A stretch of 64,000 nt of DNA, from assembly GCA_023953845.1 (NCBI GenBank), contig JAMLJC010000002.1, forward strand, positions 802,088 through 866,087, written 5' to 3'. The stretch is from Rhizobiaceae bacterium (lineage in GTDB: Bacteria > Pseudomonadota > Alphaproteobacteria > Rhizobiales > Rhizobiaceae). The translations under genes were made by a program, and so were the position numbers. The notes under the pieces were generated by a model that saw only the letters and a list, made by a program, of their open reading frames with translations, searched no databases and was not told where the DNA came from. Of the stretch, positions 1 through 10,288 are shown piece by piece. The first letter of the stretch is position 1; each line of letters begins with the position of its first letter.

Positions 1-2
1 CC

Positions 3-284
3 GTTGCGGGACTTTCGGCCTCGCTGATGCAGATCGTCACGGGCAGGACCGTCGGTTTTGTCGAGCCTTTCGTGTCGAATCGCATGATCGCTCGGTCGCT
101 GCTGGCAGCGCTCGCGGCAGGTCCCATGATGCTCGGCAACGACGCGCTCAATGCCCGGAGGGAAGGCCGGGCCGGCTGGCTAGTCCTGTCGGTCGCGTGC
201 GCCTTCGCCATGCTCTGGGCCAGCGCCACCGGCATCGTCGTTCTGGAGGTTGCCTCGCGGATGCGTGGTCCGCTAGGAAGCTGA
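3..284 (+). CDS. Conserved small membrane protein, 5' end missing
   Basis: The reading frame is open from the left edge to a TGA at 284, so the true start lies outside the window. The visible 93 residues contain two hydrophobic stretches (around MIARSLLAALAAGPMMLG and LVLSVACAFAMLWASATGIV), which suggests a small inner-membrane protein. It ends 24 bases before the carbonic anhydrase gene and could be co-transcribed with it. I recall DUF6949-type proteins with this look in Rhizobiales, but I cannot confirm the family. Function unknown. Confidence 0.6.
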   Translation, partial: VAGLSASLMQIVTGRTVGFVEPFVSNRMIARSLLAALAAGPMMLGNDALNARREGRAGWLVLSVACAFAMLWASATGIVVLEVASRMRGPLGS

Positions 285-308
285 GCCTGCCACCGCCGAG
301 GAACGAAC

Positions 309-839
309 ATGCCGCTTTATGCCCTGGAAGGAATTTCCCCCGAGTTCGAGGACGAGGACAGCGTATGGATAGCGCCCGACGCCTCGATCGTCGGCAGGGT
401 GCGTCTCGGCCGCGACGTCAGCGTCTGGTTCGGTTCGGCGCTGCGCGGCGACAATGAATGGATCACTATCGGTGACGGCTCCAACGTGCAGGAGCACACC
501 ATTATGCACACCGATCCCGGCCTGCCGCTGACGATCGGGAAGGGATGCACGATCGGCCATCGCGCGTTGCTCCACGGCTGCACCATCGGCGACAACACGC
601 TGATCGGCATGGGAGCCATCATCCTGAACGGCGCGAGGATCGGCAGCAACTGCCTCGTGGGCGCGGGTGCGCTGGTGACGGAACGGAAGGAATTTCCCGA
701 TGGCTCCATGATCCTCGGTTCGCCGGCCAAGGCGGTGCGTACGCTGGACGAGGCGGCGATGGAAGGGCTGAGGCGATCGGCAAGGCACTATGTGGAGAAC
801 GGACGACGCTTCAGGGCGGGCCTGAAACGGCTGGGCTGA
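309..839 (+). CDS. Gamma carbonic anhydrase family protein
   Basis: This 176-residue protein is a left-handed beta-helix protein of the YrdA/PaaY gamma carbonic anhydrase family. Hexapeptide-type turns such as IAPDASIVGRVRLG and IGDNTLIGMGAIILNG repeat through the middle. The family's metal-binding histidines are present in EHTIMHTD and in IGHRALLHGC. A purine-rich GAGGAA lies just ahead of the ATG. The length is typical. These enzymes hydrate CO2 or act as metal-bound acyl/CoA-related proteins, so the exact substrate is not certain from sequence. Confidence 0.9.
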   Translation: MPLYALEGISPEFEDEDSVWIAPDASIVGRVRLGRDVSVWFGSALRGDNEWITIGDGSNVQEHTIMHTDPGLPLTIGKGCTIGHRALLHGCTIGDNTLIGMGAIILNGARIGSNCLVGAGALVTERKEFPDGSMILGSPAKAVRTLDEAAMEGLRRSARHYVENGRRFRAGLKRLG

Positions 840-841
840 TC

Positions 842-2005
842 TTATTCGGCGCCGACCGCTACGGTGACGACGCGAAGCGGCGTCGTGATGATCAGGCTGA
901 CTGCGCTCGTCACGGCATTGCCGATTCCGGTCGTGAGCTGGCCGATATTGTCGGTGAGCTGCACCTGGCTTGCGTCGAGCGCGTCGTCGCGCAGGCGCGC
1001 GCCGAGAAGCTGAACGATGACCGGATTGTCCGCGAACTTCGAATGATTGAGCCCGCCGCCGGACTCCGCGGCTGACGCATCCACCACCGTGACGCCAAGC
1101 TGCGCCAGCTCCCCGGCATTGGCATAGTCGCCGACGCGCGGCCTGTTGCCGGCGATGAGGCTGGACAATTGCAAGGCGCGGTCGTCGCGCGAGAGCATGA
1201 TGACGAAGGGCCGGTTCGGCTTGCCGTAGCGGCGCATCTGCGACTTGAACACGTCGACGTCGATGTCAGGCGAGGCCAGCAGCACGTCGCCCAGCCTTCC
1301 GTCGAGATCACGGTCGTCGGTGATGGCAAGCTGGCGCAAAGCCTCCATCGTCACCCAGTTGCCCATGGAATGGGCGATGATGTCGACGCGCTTCGCGCCC
1401 GCGCGGACCAGCATCCGCAGCGTGGCCTCAAGCCGGTCGCGCGCGGCATGCGCGCTGTTGTTGTCGTAGACGTAGTCGGTCACGCGGCCGGCGGAGGCCC
1501 AGCTGAAAAGCACCGGAGTGCCGGGATACTGCGCATCCTGCACGAGCTGCGTCATGCGGTAGACGGCGTCGTCGAAACGCGTGTTGAAGCCATGGATGAA
1601 CACCAGCGCACGGCCGCCGTGCCGCGCCATGTCGGCCCGCAATGCCTGCTCGAAATTCTTCTCATCATAGGCCGTGACGGCGGTCGCGGTGAAATATCGC
1701 GACGGATCGTATTTGCCGCGACGCGGCCGTTCGAGCGCGCCGATCTTGTGGGCGCGGGGCACGGTGACGTCCACCTTGACGAGGCTGAGATCGGGCGAAC
1801 GGTCGCCATCGAACACTTCCGCCTTGTTGGCGGCTGCGGCGCGGGTCGTCGCGACGAAGATGGAGTGGCGGCCGGAAACCTGCGAATCCGCGATCGGCCC
1901 GGCGGCTTCGTTGAGCAGGATGTGCGCCTTCTGTCCGCCGCCGCACGCGGTCAGCGCAAGCGGCATCAGGGCGAACAGAATCCAGACAAGAACGCGACCT
2001 GCCAC
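842..2005 (-). CDS. Lipoprotein alpha/beta hydrolase (DUF900-like)
   Basis: I start it at a GTG at 2005, which gives a hydrophobic signal ending in a lipobox (LVWILFALMPLALTAC), so the protein should be lipid-anchored in the envelope. The mature part holds an alpha/beta hydrolase fold: HGFNTRF forms the oxyanion region and IAHSMGN is the nucleophile elbow with the catalytic Ser, as in DUF900 proteins. A C-terminal His (GLNHSKFAD) can complete the triad. A longer in-frame start at 2179 would overlap TrkH and bury the signal peptide, so I reject it. Substrate unknown. It converges on the carbonic anhydrase gene with 2 bases between stops. Confidence 0.8.
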   Translation of the reverse strand: MAGRVLVWILFALMPLALTACGGGQKAHILLNEAAGPIADSQVSGRHSIFVATTRAAAANKAEVFDGDRSPDLSLVKVDVTVPRAHKIGALERPRRGKYDPSRYFTATAVTAYDEKNFEQALRADMARHGGRALVFIHGFNTRFDDAVYRMTQLVQDAQYPGTPVLFSWASAGRVTDYVYDNNSAHAARDRLEATLRMLVRAGAKRVDIIAHSMGNWVTMEALRQLAITDDRDLDGRLGDVLLASPDIDVDVFKSQMRRYGKPNRPFVIMLSRDDRALQLSSLIAGNRPRVGDYANAGELAQLGVTVVDASAAESGGGLNHSKFADNPVIVQLLGARLRDDALDASQVQLTDNIGQLTTGIGNAVTSAVSLIITTPLRVVTVAVGAE

Positions 2006-2091
2006 CCGACGACCTGTTGTTTCGCCCCTACGCCTGCCGTTTCTAGCCTGCAACGGGCCGCTGCGTCCACAACGGGCAGACAAAATGGCTT

Positions 2092-3549
2092 TCAGCGTCC
2101 CCAGAAACCCGGCGTGAAGATCACCAGCACGGCCAGGATTTCCAGGCGGCCGAGCAGCATGGCGGCCGTGCAGATCCATTTGGCTGCGTCCGGCAGGCTG
2201 GAAAAATTGCCGACCGGGCCGATGACCGGGCCGAGGCCGGGACCGACATTGGTGAGCGACGTCAGCGCGCCGGTGAGCGCGGTGACGAAATCGAGACCGG
2301 TGGCGGAAAGGAGCACCGTGAAGATCGCCCAGAGGATGAAGAAGGAGGCGATGAAGAGCACAACGGCCCGTTGCATGTCGTCGTCGACCGTACGTTCACC
2401 GTAGCGCACGGGCAGCACCATGTGCGGATAGATCAGGCGTCTCAGGCCGTTCGCCATCAGTTCGAAGAGGATGAGGAAGCGATACGCCTTGATGCCGCCC
2501 GTGGTCGAGCCCGAACAGCCGCCGAGGAAGGTCGCGACGAAGATGCAGCCGACCGCGAAGGGTCCCCAGAGCGTGTAATCGTCGCTGGCGAACCCCGCCG
2601 TCGTAATGACCGACAGGAAGTTGAATGTGGAATGCGTCAGCGCCACGCCGAACGGCATGTCCATCCTGACGGTCAGATAGATCGCGACAGCCACCGAAAG
2701 CACGATCGAATAGCCGGCGAAGACCCGGATCTGCGGGTCCCTCACCACGTCGAAGCGTCCGCGAACCGCGAAGAGGATCATCATGGAAAAGGGCAGCGCG
2801 CCGATGAACATGAAGACCGAGCCGATCCAGAGGATCGCCGGATTGTCCGCGTAGCGCAGGAACGACGTGTCGTGCGTGGAAAAGCCGCCGGTCGCCACCG
2901 TCGACATGGCATGGTTGAGCGCGTGGAAACCTTCCATGCCGGCCGCCACATAGGAGACGGCGCAGGCGGAGACGAGCGCCGTGTAGATGCCGATGAGGCT
3001 GATCGTGAATGTCTGGAAACGGGCGAAGGGCCGGTCCTCGATGTCGGAGGATTCGATCTTGAAGTAGCTGACGCCGCCGATGTTCAGGAAAGGCAGCAGG
3101 AACAGTCCGAGCGCGATGACGCCGAGGCCGCCCATGAAGGACAGGAGCGACCGCCAGAGCAGGATGCCGGGCGGGGCGGCGTCGAGGCCGTTGATGACGG
3201 TCGAGCCGGTGGTGGTGACGCCTGACACCGATTCGAAGATCGCATCCGTGAAGCTCATGTCCAGCGAGGAGGCGGCGAACGGCACCGCCCCGGCGAACGC
3301 CATGGTGAACCACAGCATATTGACCAGCAGGAAGCCGAACCGCGTGGAGGCCTGCGGGGGACGGCCCTGCGTCGCCAGCGCAATCGCCATGGCGATGCCG
3401 CCGACGAACAGCGCGGAGAAGGCGAAGGCCTGCCAGTCCGAATTGCCGTAGTAGAGATCGACTGCTGCCGGGATCAGCATCGACGCCGCGAGATAGAGCG
3501 CAAAAATGGCGGCGACGTGGGTCGCGGCCCGCATGGCTGATCTGTTCAC
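2092..3549 (-). CDS. trkH: TrkH family potassium uptake protein
   Basis: This 485-residue protein has about ten hydrophobic segments. It shows the four P-loop/filter-like regions of the TrkH/KtrB superfamily, for example SVSGVTTTGSTV, STVATGGFSTHD, VITTAGFASDDY and SLTNVGPGLGP. It is the membrane pore of a Trk-type K+ uptake system that normally works with the NAD-binding TrkA subunit, which is not encoded here. Length matches the family. It is followed, on the same strand, by the lipoprotein hydrolase gene. Confidence 0.92.
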   Translation of the reverse strand: MNRSAMRAATHVAAIFALYLAASMLIPAAVDLYYGNSDWQAFAFSALFVGGIAMAIALATQGRPPQASTRFGFLLVNMLWFTMAFAGAVPFAASSLDMSFTDAIFESVSGVTTTGSTVINGLDAAPPGILLWRSLLSFMGGLGVIALGLFLLPFLNIGGVSYFKIESSDIEDRPFARFQTFTISLIGIYTALVSACAVSYVAAGMEGFHALNHAMSTVATGGFSTHDTSFLRYADNPAILWIGSVFMFIGALPFSMMILFAVRGRFDVVRDPQIRVFAGYSIVLSVAVAIYLTVRMDMPFGVALTHSTFNFLSVITTAGFASDDYTLWGPFAVGCIFVATFLGGCSGSTTGGIKAYRFLILFELMANGLRRLIYPHMVLPVRYGERTVDDDMQRAVVLFIASFFILWAIFTVLLSATGLDFVTALTGALTSLTNVGPGLGPVIGPVGNFSSLPDAAKWICTAAMLLGRLEILAVLVIFTPGFWGR

Positions 3550-3663
3550 GGACTGATCGATCCCGTCCTGGCAGCGGGGCTGCCCGCCAGTGGCTTCATA
3601 CAGGCGAATGTGCGATAGCGCTAGGATTCACCCTGCTGCCGATCGACCATTGCGGATACCTCG

Positions 3664-4920
3664 ATGACCACGTTTTCCGACCGTGTCTCCGGCGCGGCGG
3701 AGGCCCTCAGAAGCCTCTTCCCGCCAACGCCCCTGCAGGAAAACGACTATCTGTCGAAGAAGACCGGCGCGCGGGTCCTGCTGAAGCGCGAGGATCTGAC
3801 GCCGGTGCGCTCCTACAAGATTCGTGGCGCCTTCACCTTCTTCAGCCGGGCGCTGGCGCGCGCCGGAGAGACGGCGACGTTCGTCTGCGCCTCGGCCGGC
3901 AACCATGCGCAGGGGTTCGCTTTCGTCTGCCGTCATTTCGGTCGCAGGGGCGTGGTGTTCATGCCGGTGACGACGCCGCAGCAGAAGATCGACAAGACGC
4001 GCCTTTTCGGCGGGGAGTTCGTGGAGATCCGGCTGGTCGGCGACTTCTTCGACGATTGCTACCGCGCCGCGCTGGGCTTTGCCGAGCAGACCAAAGGGCA
4101 TATGGTGCCGCCCTTCGATCACAAGGACATCATCGAGGGTCAGGCCACCGTCGCCTGCGAGATCGCGGAGCAGATGCCGGACGGCCGCGCTCCGGACATC
4201 GTCATCGTGCCGGTCGGGGGAGGCGGGCTTTCCGCCGGCGTCGTGCAGTATTTCCGGGAGCGGGACCGGGCGCCGCGCTTCGTCTTCTGCGAGCCGAGCG
4301 GCGCGCCCAGCCTCCATGACAGCCTCGCCGCCGGCCGGCGGCTGAAGCTGGAGAAGGTCGACAATTTCGTCGACGGGGCGGCCGTCGCCGAAATCGGCCG
4401 CGAGCCCTTCCGGACCCTGAAGGATTTCGCGGCCTCCGACGTGCGGCTGATCCCGGAAAACCGGCTCTGCGCCACCATGATCGAAATGCTCAACGTCGAG
4501 GGCGTGGTGCTCGAACCTGCCGGCGCGCTGGCGATCGACGCGCTCAAGGATTTCTCGAAGAAGGAGATACGCGGCAAGAGCGTCGTCGCCATCGTCTCGG
4601 GCGGCAATTTCGACTTCGAGCGCCTGCCGGACGTCAAGGAGCGCGCGCTGCGCTTCGAGGGGCTGAAGAAGTATTTCATCCTGCGCTTTCCCCAGCGTCC
4701 GGGCGCCCTGCGCGATTTCCTGACCCTGCTCGGGCCTGACGACGACATCACGCGCTTCGAATACCTCAAGAAGTCGGCGCGCAATTTCGGCTCTGTGCTG
4801 ATCGGCATCGAGACCAAGGACCGGCGCAATTTCGATACGCTGGTGAAACGTTTCCACGAAGCCGGCTGGGCCTATCAGGACATCACCGACAACGAAACCA
4901 TCGCCGGACTGGTGATATGA
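3664..4920 (+). CDS. ilvA: Threonine ammonia-lyase (threonine dehydratase)
   Basis: PLP enzyme that deaminates threonine to 2-oxobutanoate, the first step of isoleucine synthesis. The PLP-binding lysine sits in RSYKIRGA near residue 52, the Asn loop in SAGNHAQG, and the glycine-rich phosphate loop in PVGGGGLSAGV. The last third (from about residue 335, FILRFPQRPGALRDF) is an ACT-like regulatory domain, matching the short biosynthetic form with one such domain (418 residues). Its stop overlaps the next gene's ATG by four bases (ATGA). Confidence 0.93.
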   Translation: MTTFSDRVSGAAEALRSLFPPTPLQENDYLSKKTGARVLLKREDLTPVRSYKIRGAFTFFSRALARAGETATFVCASAGNHAQGFAFVCRHFGRRGVVFMPVTTPQQKIDKTRLFGGEFVEIRLVGDFFDDCYRAALGFAEQTKGHMVPPFDHKDIIEGQATVACEIAEQMPDGRAPDIVIVPVGGGGLSAGVVQYFRERDRAPRFVFCEPSGAPSLHDSLAAGRRLKLEKVDNFVDGAAVAEIGREPFRTLKDFAASDVRLIPENRLCATMIEMLNVEGVVLEPAGALAIDALKDFSKKEIRGKSVVAIVSGGNFDFERLPDVKERALRFEGLKKYFILRFPQRPGALRDFLTLLGPDDDITRFEYLKKSARNFGSVLIGIETKDRRNFDTLVKRFHEAGWAYQDITDNETIAGLVI

Positions 4921-5459
4921 GCGCGACCGTCTATCTCCTCTTGTTCCGCGGCGTCGGCGGCGCCACGCAACTGCCGACGAAGCCGCTGCGCGAGGCGCTG
5001 ACGGAAGCCGGATTCGAGAATGCCGGCACCTATATCAACAGCGGGAACGCCTATCTGAAGACCACTATGGCCCGCGACGACATGCTGAAGGCGGTGGCCG
5101 AAATCTGCCGTGAGAAATTCGGCTTCGCCAAGGATATCTATGCGCCGTCGCTCGCCGAATGGCGCAAGCTGGTGAAGCAGAATCCCTTTGCCGGAAAATT
5201 CGAGGAAGGCCGCTTCCTGCATGCGGCGTGGCTGGCGGAAAAGCCGGCAGAGGACGTGATCGGAAAGCTGCGTGCGCTCGCCGCGGCGGACGAGTGGATC
5301 GAGGTGGTCGGCAAGGTCGCCTATCTCCACACGCCCGGCGGGCTGAGCCAGTCCGTCCTCGGCACGAAGTTCGACAAGGGGCTCGGCGTGCCGAACACGG
5401 CGCGCAACTGGAACACGGTGCTGAAGCTGCTCGAGCTGGCCGAGAAGGCGGCGGAATAA
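4917..5459 (+). CDS. DUF1697 domain-containing protein
   Basis: A 180-residue cytosolic protein with the DUF1697 N-terminal pattern: YLLLFRGVGGATQLPTKPLREAL, followed by GFENAGTYINSGNAYLKT (the strings run on but are quoted separately). The family has no settled function. Its start overlaps the ilvA stop, so it is probably translated from the same mRNA. Nothing links it mechanistically to threonine breakdown. Confidence 0.88.
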   Translation: MSATVYLLLFRGVGGATQLPTKPLREALTEAGFENAGTYINSGNAYLKTTMARDDMLKAVAEICREKFGFAKDIYAPSLAEWRKLVKQNPFAGKFEEGRFLHAAWLAEKPAEDVIGKLRALAAADEWIEVVGKVAYLHTPGGLSQSVLGTKFDKGLGVPNTARNWNTVLKLLELAEKAAE

Positions 5460-5497
5460 TTGCGATAACAGAAATGATGCATTATCTGTTATCGCAA
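5460..5497 (+). promoter_or_regulatory. Perfect 12-bp palindrome upstream of parD (operator)
   Basis: TTGCGATAACAG (5460-5471) and CTGTTATCGCAA (5486-5497) are exact reverse complements separated by 14 bases. The site sits directly before the parD ribosome-binding site. ParD-type antitoxins are known to bind inverted repeats in their own promoter, so this is the likely autoregulatory operator. A CATTAT in the spacer (5480-5485) could serve as a -10 element. Confidence 0.7.
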
Positions 5498-5508
5498 AGG
5501 AGATGGCC

Positions 5509-5754
5509 ATGAACGTATCTCTGGGAGAACGTTGGGAAAGCTTCGTCGCGGATATGGTTCGGCACGGTCGCTACGGGTCGGCCAGTGAGGTCGTGCGCGA
5601 GGGGTTGAGGCTGGTCGAAGAACGCGAAGCGAAGCTTGTTGCGCTGAGAAGCATGCTGGATATGTCGATTGCCGCTGGCGGCGACGTCACGGAGGATGAT
5701 CTCGACAAGGCTTTGCGGGCGAGGTCCGACGAACTGGCGCGCGAAGGCTTCTAG
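5509..5754 (+). CDS. parD: ParD-like type II antitoxin
   Basis: An 81-residue protein with a ribbon-helix-helix N-terminus (MNVSLGERWESFVADMVRHG) and the RYGSASEVVREGLRLVEERE stretch typical of ParD/CC2985-like antitoxins. I prefer the second ATG at 5509 because AAAGGAG (5496-5502) is then well spaced; the ATG at 5503 would be too close. The C-terminal half would wrap the ParE toxin. It probably represses its own promoter at the palindrome just upstream. The toxin gene follows after two bases. Confidence 0.87.
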   Translation: MNVSLGERWESFVADMVRHGRYGSASEVVREGLRLVEEREAKLVALRSMLDMSIAAGGDVTEDDLDKALRARSDELAREGF

Positions 5755-5756
5755 GT

Positions 5757-6059
5757 TTGCGCCGTCTGCGCATTCTGCAATCGGCTGCCGACGATCTGGT
5801 CGAAACCTTGGATTTCGTCAGCCGACAGAGCGGAAGCCTGGCGACCGGCCGGCGGTTCGTGCAGGCGCTACGCATGCGCTGTGTCGAACTGGCGGGACTA
5901 CCCGGCACGATGGGACGTCCGCGTCCCGAACTGCGCCCTGACATCAGAAGCGTGGCTTTCAAAGGCTATGTGATCTTCTTTCGCTATAGCGACGGCGCGT
6001 TCGAGGTCGTGAACATCATCCATGGGCACAGGGACGTAGAACACCTCTTCGACGTCTGA
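5757..6059 (+). CDS. parE: ParE-like type II toxin
   Basis: A 100-residue RelE/ParE-superfamily protein. Landmarks are the N-terminal ILQSAADDLVETLDFVSR helix, LPGTMGRPRPELRPDIRSVAF, and the terminal strand YVIFFRYSDG with VNIIHGHRDVE. ParE toxins poison DNA gyrase; RelE cousins cut mRNA, and the target is not decided by sequence alone. It starts with TTG two bases after the parD stop, which fits translational coupling and antitoxin excess. Confidence 0.88.
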   Translation: MRRLRILQSAADDLVETLDFVSRQSGSLATGRRFVQALRMRCVELAGLPGTMGRPRPELRPDIRSVAFKGYVIFFRYSDGAFEVVNIIHGHRDVEHLFDV

Positions 6060-6370
6060 TGGATTCCGCACTGCAACATATTCGCCTTGCAAATGACGCC
6101 GAACTCCTCCATATGCGCGCCATAGGCGCTTGGGCCGACATGCTCGGCTCTCCCGCGGATGGGACTGGTTGCGTCTGTTTCTGCTTCCCCGAATAGTTCG
6201 GCGATCGCGGAAAAGACCCGTGGCATGCGGCTGCGGGCACGACAGCGCAATCGAGCAGGCGCATTCCCGCGCCGTTCGCCTTGTCGTTTCAAGAACCGAT
6301 GATTTCGCGGCAGGTTGCGCCTTGCCGCTTCCTTGTGCTGCGGCGCGCCGCGCCGCCTGAAAGAGATAAG
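6060..6370 (+). other. Long leader region before the DEAD-box helicase gene
   Basis: About 310 bases without a convincing gene. An in-frame upstream extension of the helicase is open from a TTG at 6281, but it encodes a low-complexity segment unlike DEAD-box N-termini. I read the region as promoter plus a long 5' leader. I see no clear terminator for parE. Confidence 0.4.
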
Positions 6371-7828
<1,458 letters not shown>

Positions 7829-7941
7829 AAATCGACCATGTTGGGCCGATAAACGGCTCGACTGGTCCATTGTCCGGGATTTCCCGGCAGGTTAGGGCGG
7901 GCGAAGCGTGCTTCGGCCGCTCTTTTTATACAGGGTCGGTC

Positions 7942-9138
7942 ATGGCTGGAATTGCCGCGCTCGCGGTCGCTTATATTCTCTCTCAATTCTTCCGGTCGTT
8001 CCTCGCGGTGCTCACGCCCGTGCTGTCGTCGGAACTCGGCATGACGAAGGGCGACCTGTCCCTTGCCTCGGGCGCTTTTTTCATCGTCTTCGCGCTGGCG
8101 CAGTTCGGCGTCGGCGTCTCTCTCGACCGGTTCGGCCCGCGCCGCACCTCGGCCCTGCTGCTCGGCATCGTGGGCGGGGGCGGCGCGTTCCTGTTCGCAG
8201 CCGCCTCGACGCCCTGGATGGTGATCGTCGCCATGGGGCTGATAGGCCTTGGCTGCTCGTCGGTATTGATGGCCGCGCTCTTCATCTTCGCCAAGACCTA
8301 TCCGCCCGCGCGTTTTGCCGTGCTGGCCTCCTGGATGGTGGCGTTCGGCACGGCGGGCAACGTCATCGGCGCTGCGCCCCTGGCCTATGCCGAACAGCTT
8401 TTCGGCTGGCGGCATGTGATGGTCGGCCTCGGCATCTTCACCGTCCTCATCGCCATCGTCACGCTGGCGATCGTCCGCGATCCGGAGCGGGAGGACCATG
8501 CGCACAACGATATGGGGCTTTCCGGATATATCGAACTTTTCAGAATGCCGGTGTTGTGGGGGATCATTCCGCTGATGGCGCTGAGCTATGCGCCGGCGCT
8601 GGGCATAAGGGGGCTTTGGGCCGGGCCGTACCTCACCGACGTCTACGGCGCGGACGCGTTGCTGATTGGTCGCGTCACGCTGTTCATGGCGCTCGGCATG
8701 GTTGCCGGCGCCTTCGCCTACGGGCCGCTCGACACGCTTTTCGGCACGCGCAAATGGGTCGGCGTGGCCGGCAACGTCATCAGCCTGATCGCGCTGGCTT
8801 TCTTCGCGATCCAGCCGATGCCGGAGCTGCTGGTTACCGAGATCGTGCTGGTGGTCATCGGCGTCACCGGCGTGTCCTACGGCCTGCTGATGGCACATGC
8901 GCGTGCCTTCCTGCCAAAACATCTCGTCGGGCGCGGCGTGACGTTGATGAACTTCTTCTCCATCGGCGGCATCGGCGTGATGCAGTTCGCGACGGGCGCG
9001 GTGGTGACCCGCAACTTCACGCCCGGCGATCCGGCCGCGGCCTATCAGGCCCTGTTCGCCTTCTATGCCGCGCTGATCGCGGTCGCTGTTCTGATCTACC
9101 TTTTCTCGCGCGACGCCCGGCCCGAAAGGGCAGGCTGA
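7942..9138 (+). CDS. MFS transporter
   Basis: A 398-residue carrier with twelve predicted membrane segments. It carries the major-facilitator signature between helices 2 and 3 (VSLDRFGPRRTSALLLG). I start it at the ATG at 7942, where the first membrane helix begins almost at once (MAGIAALAVAYILSQFFRSF). A longer frame from 7870 lacks support. Substrate unknown. Its 3' end overlaps the 3' end of the convergent hydrolase gene by 43 bases. Confidence 0.87.
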   Translation: MAGIAALAVAYILSQFFRSFLAVLTPVLSSELGMTKGDLSLASGAFFIVFALAQFGVGVSLDRFGPRRTSALLLGIVGGGGAFLFAAASTPWMVIVAMGLIGLGCSSVLMAALFIFAKTYPPARFAVLASWMVAFGTAGNVIGAAPLAYAEQLFGWRHVMVGLGIFTVLIAIVTLAIVRDPEREDHAHNDMGLSGYIELFRMPVLWGIIPLMALSYAPALGIRGLWAGPYLTDVYGADALLIGRVTLFMALGMVAGAFAYGPLDTLFGTRKWVGVAGNVISLIALAFFAIQPMPELLVTEIVLVVIGVTGVSYGLLMAHARAFLPKHLVGRGVTLMNFFSIGGIGVMQFATGAVVTRNFTPGDPAAAYQALFAFYAALIAVAVLIYLFSRDARPERAG

Positions 9139-10094
9139 GTGACGGTCGCGCTGATCCAGGCAACGATCCGGTCCGCGATCTTTCCGGTGGTCGACGGCGA
9201 CAGGGCGTCGCCTGCGATGACGTGATGCGCGGGATCGTCGCTGTCGTTCACCACAACGGTCTCGTGCGAAGCGCCCCATCGCGCGGCGATGGCGCGCGTC
9301 AGATCCGGCCGCACGACCTGATCCCTGTCCGAAAAGACGAAAAGCGCCGGGACCCTGATCGTCTCGACCGGACTCCTGCGGGCGGCCTTTGAAAGAGCCG
9401 CCATCGGCAGAAGGGCGGCCGTCGGATAATGCGTGGTCCAGAGCCGCGCATGTTGCTCGCTCCGGGGCTCGAACGTGTAATCCCGGCCGACGACGAGGGC
9501 GGCGAGCTGGCCGCCCCAAGGTTGCGTGAGCAGCCACGCCCCGCCCGCCCGTACGCCATAATTCGGCGAGACAAGCACGAGACCGGCGATGTTGGCGGAC
9601 GAGGCCGGATCGGCGGCGGCGACCGTCGCCAGCGCGCCTCCGGTGGAGGTCGCCATCACGACCACGCGCTCGCCGATCCTGCTGCCGATGGCGACAGCCT
9701 CGGCGAAATCGTTGATCCAGTCCTTCACCGCCGCCCTGGCGAGCGCGGTCCCGTCCTGCGCATGCCCGGTCAGGCGCGCGAAGAAGAGATTCGCGCCCAG
9801 AGAGGCTGCAACCCTGTCCGGCAGAGGGCGAAGCTCGCCCTTGGACGCCGAAAAGCCATGGACACAGACGATGGCGAGCGGCGTGCGCGCCTTGGTGCCG
9901 GGGTCAGCCCAGACGATCTCCTTCTGAAGCCCGCCCCGTACGTTCCCAACCTTCTCCTCTGCCTGTTTCAGATAGGCTTCGACATCCGCGCCGATCGATT
10001 GCGCATCGAATGCCGGCCGCAGGTCGGCGCGAACGCGCGGGCCGAGAAACACGACGACGGCGAGTCCAAGAATGGCAATCGCGAACCAGAGCAA
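9096..10094 (-). CDS. Membrane-anchored alpha/beta hydrolase
   Basis: A 332-residue serine hydrolase. An N-terminal hydrophobic anchor (MLWFAIAILGLAVVVFLG) is followed by an alpha/beta hydrolase domain. Seen are CVHGFSASKGE (oxyanion strand-loop), VMATSTGGALAT (nucleophile Ser elbow), VFSDRDQVV (acid) and DDPAHHVIAGD (catalytic His). This pattern resembles carboxylesterase/lysophospholipase enzymes; substrate unknown. It converges with the MFS gene. Confidence 0.82.
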   Translation of the reverse strand: MLWFAIAILGLAVVVFLGPRVRADLRPAFDAQSIGADVEAYLKQAEEKVGNVRGGLQKEIVWADPGTKARTPLAIVCVHGFSASKGELRPLPDRVAASLGANLFFARLTGHAQDGTALARAAVKDWINDFAEAVAIGSRIGERVVVMATSTGGALATVAAADPASSANIAGLVLVSPNYGVRAGGAWLLTQPWGGQLAALVVGRDYTFEPRSEQHARLWTTHYPTAALLPMAALSKAARRSPVETIRVPALFVFSDRDQVVRPDLTRAIAARWGASHETVVVNDSDDPAHHVIAGDALSPSTTGKIADRIVAWISATVTQPALSGRASREKR

Positions 10095-10288
10095 GCGCGC
10101 CTCATCTTATGGAAAGCCGTGAGCCGAAATCCCATTGCGGAAGATCAGCCGGCGACAGCAGCATCGTTGCCATTTCCGCTCCGATGTCGCAACAGAAGCT
10201 CGTGTTCGGGCGGTTCGGGAAAATTTCAGACCTTGCAACCGCTTATCGCCATTTCTACGGTTCCGGAAGAGTTCACAGGAAGACATCC

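Noticed and set aside
3628..4857. A 409-codon minus-strand frame opposite the threonine dehydratase gene.
   Set aside because: High-GC antisense shadow: the plus-strand frame has every PLP-enzyme motif, while this one is a low-complexity Arg/Ala/Glu mix without domains.
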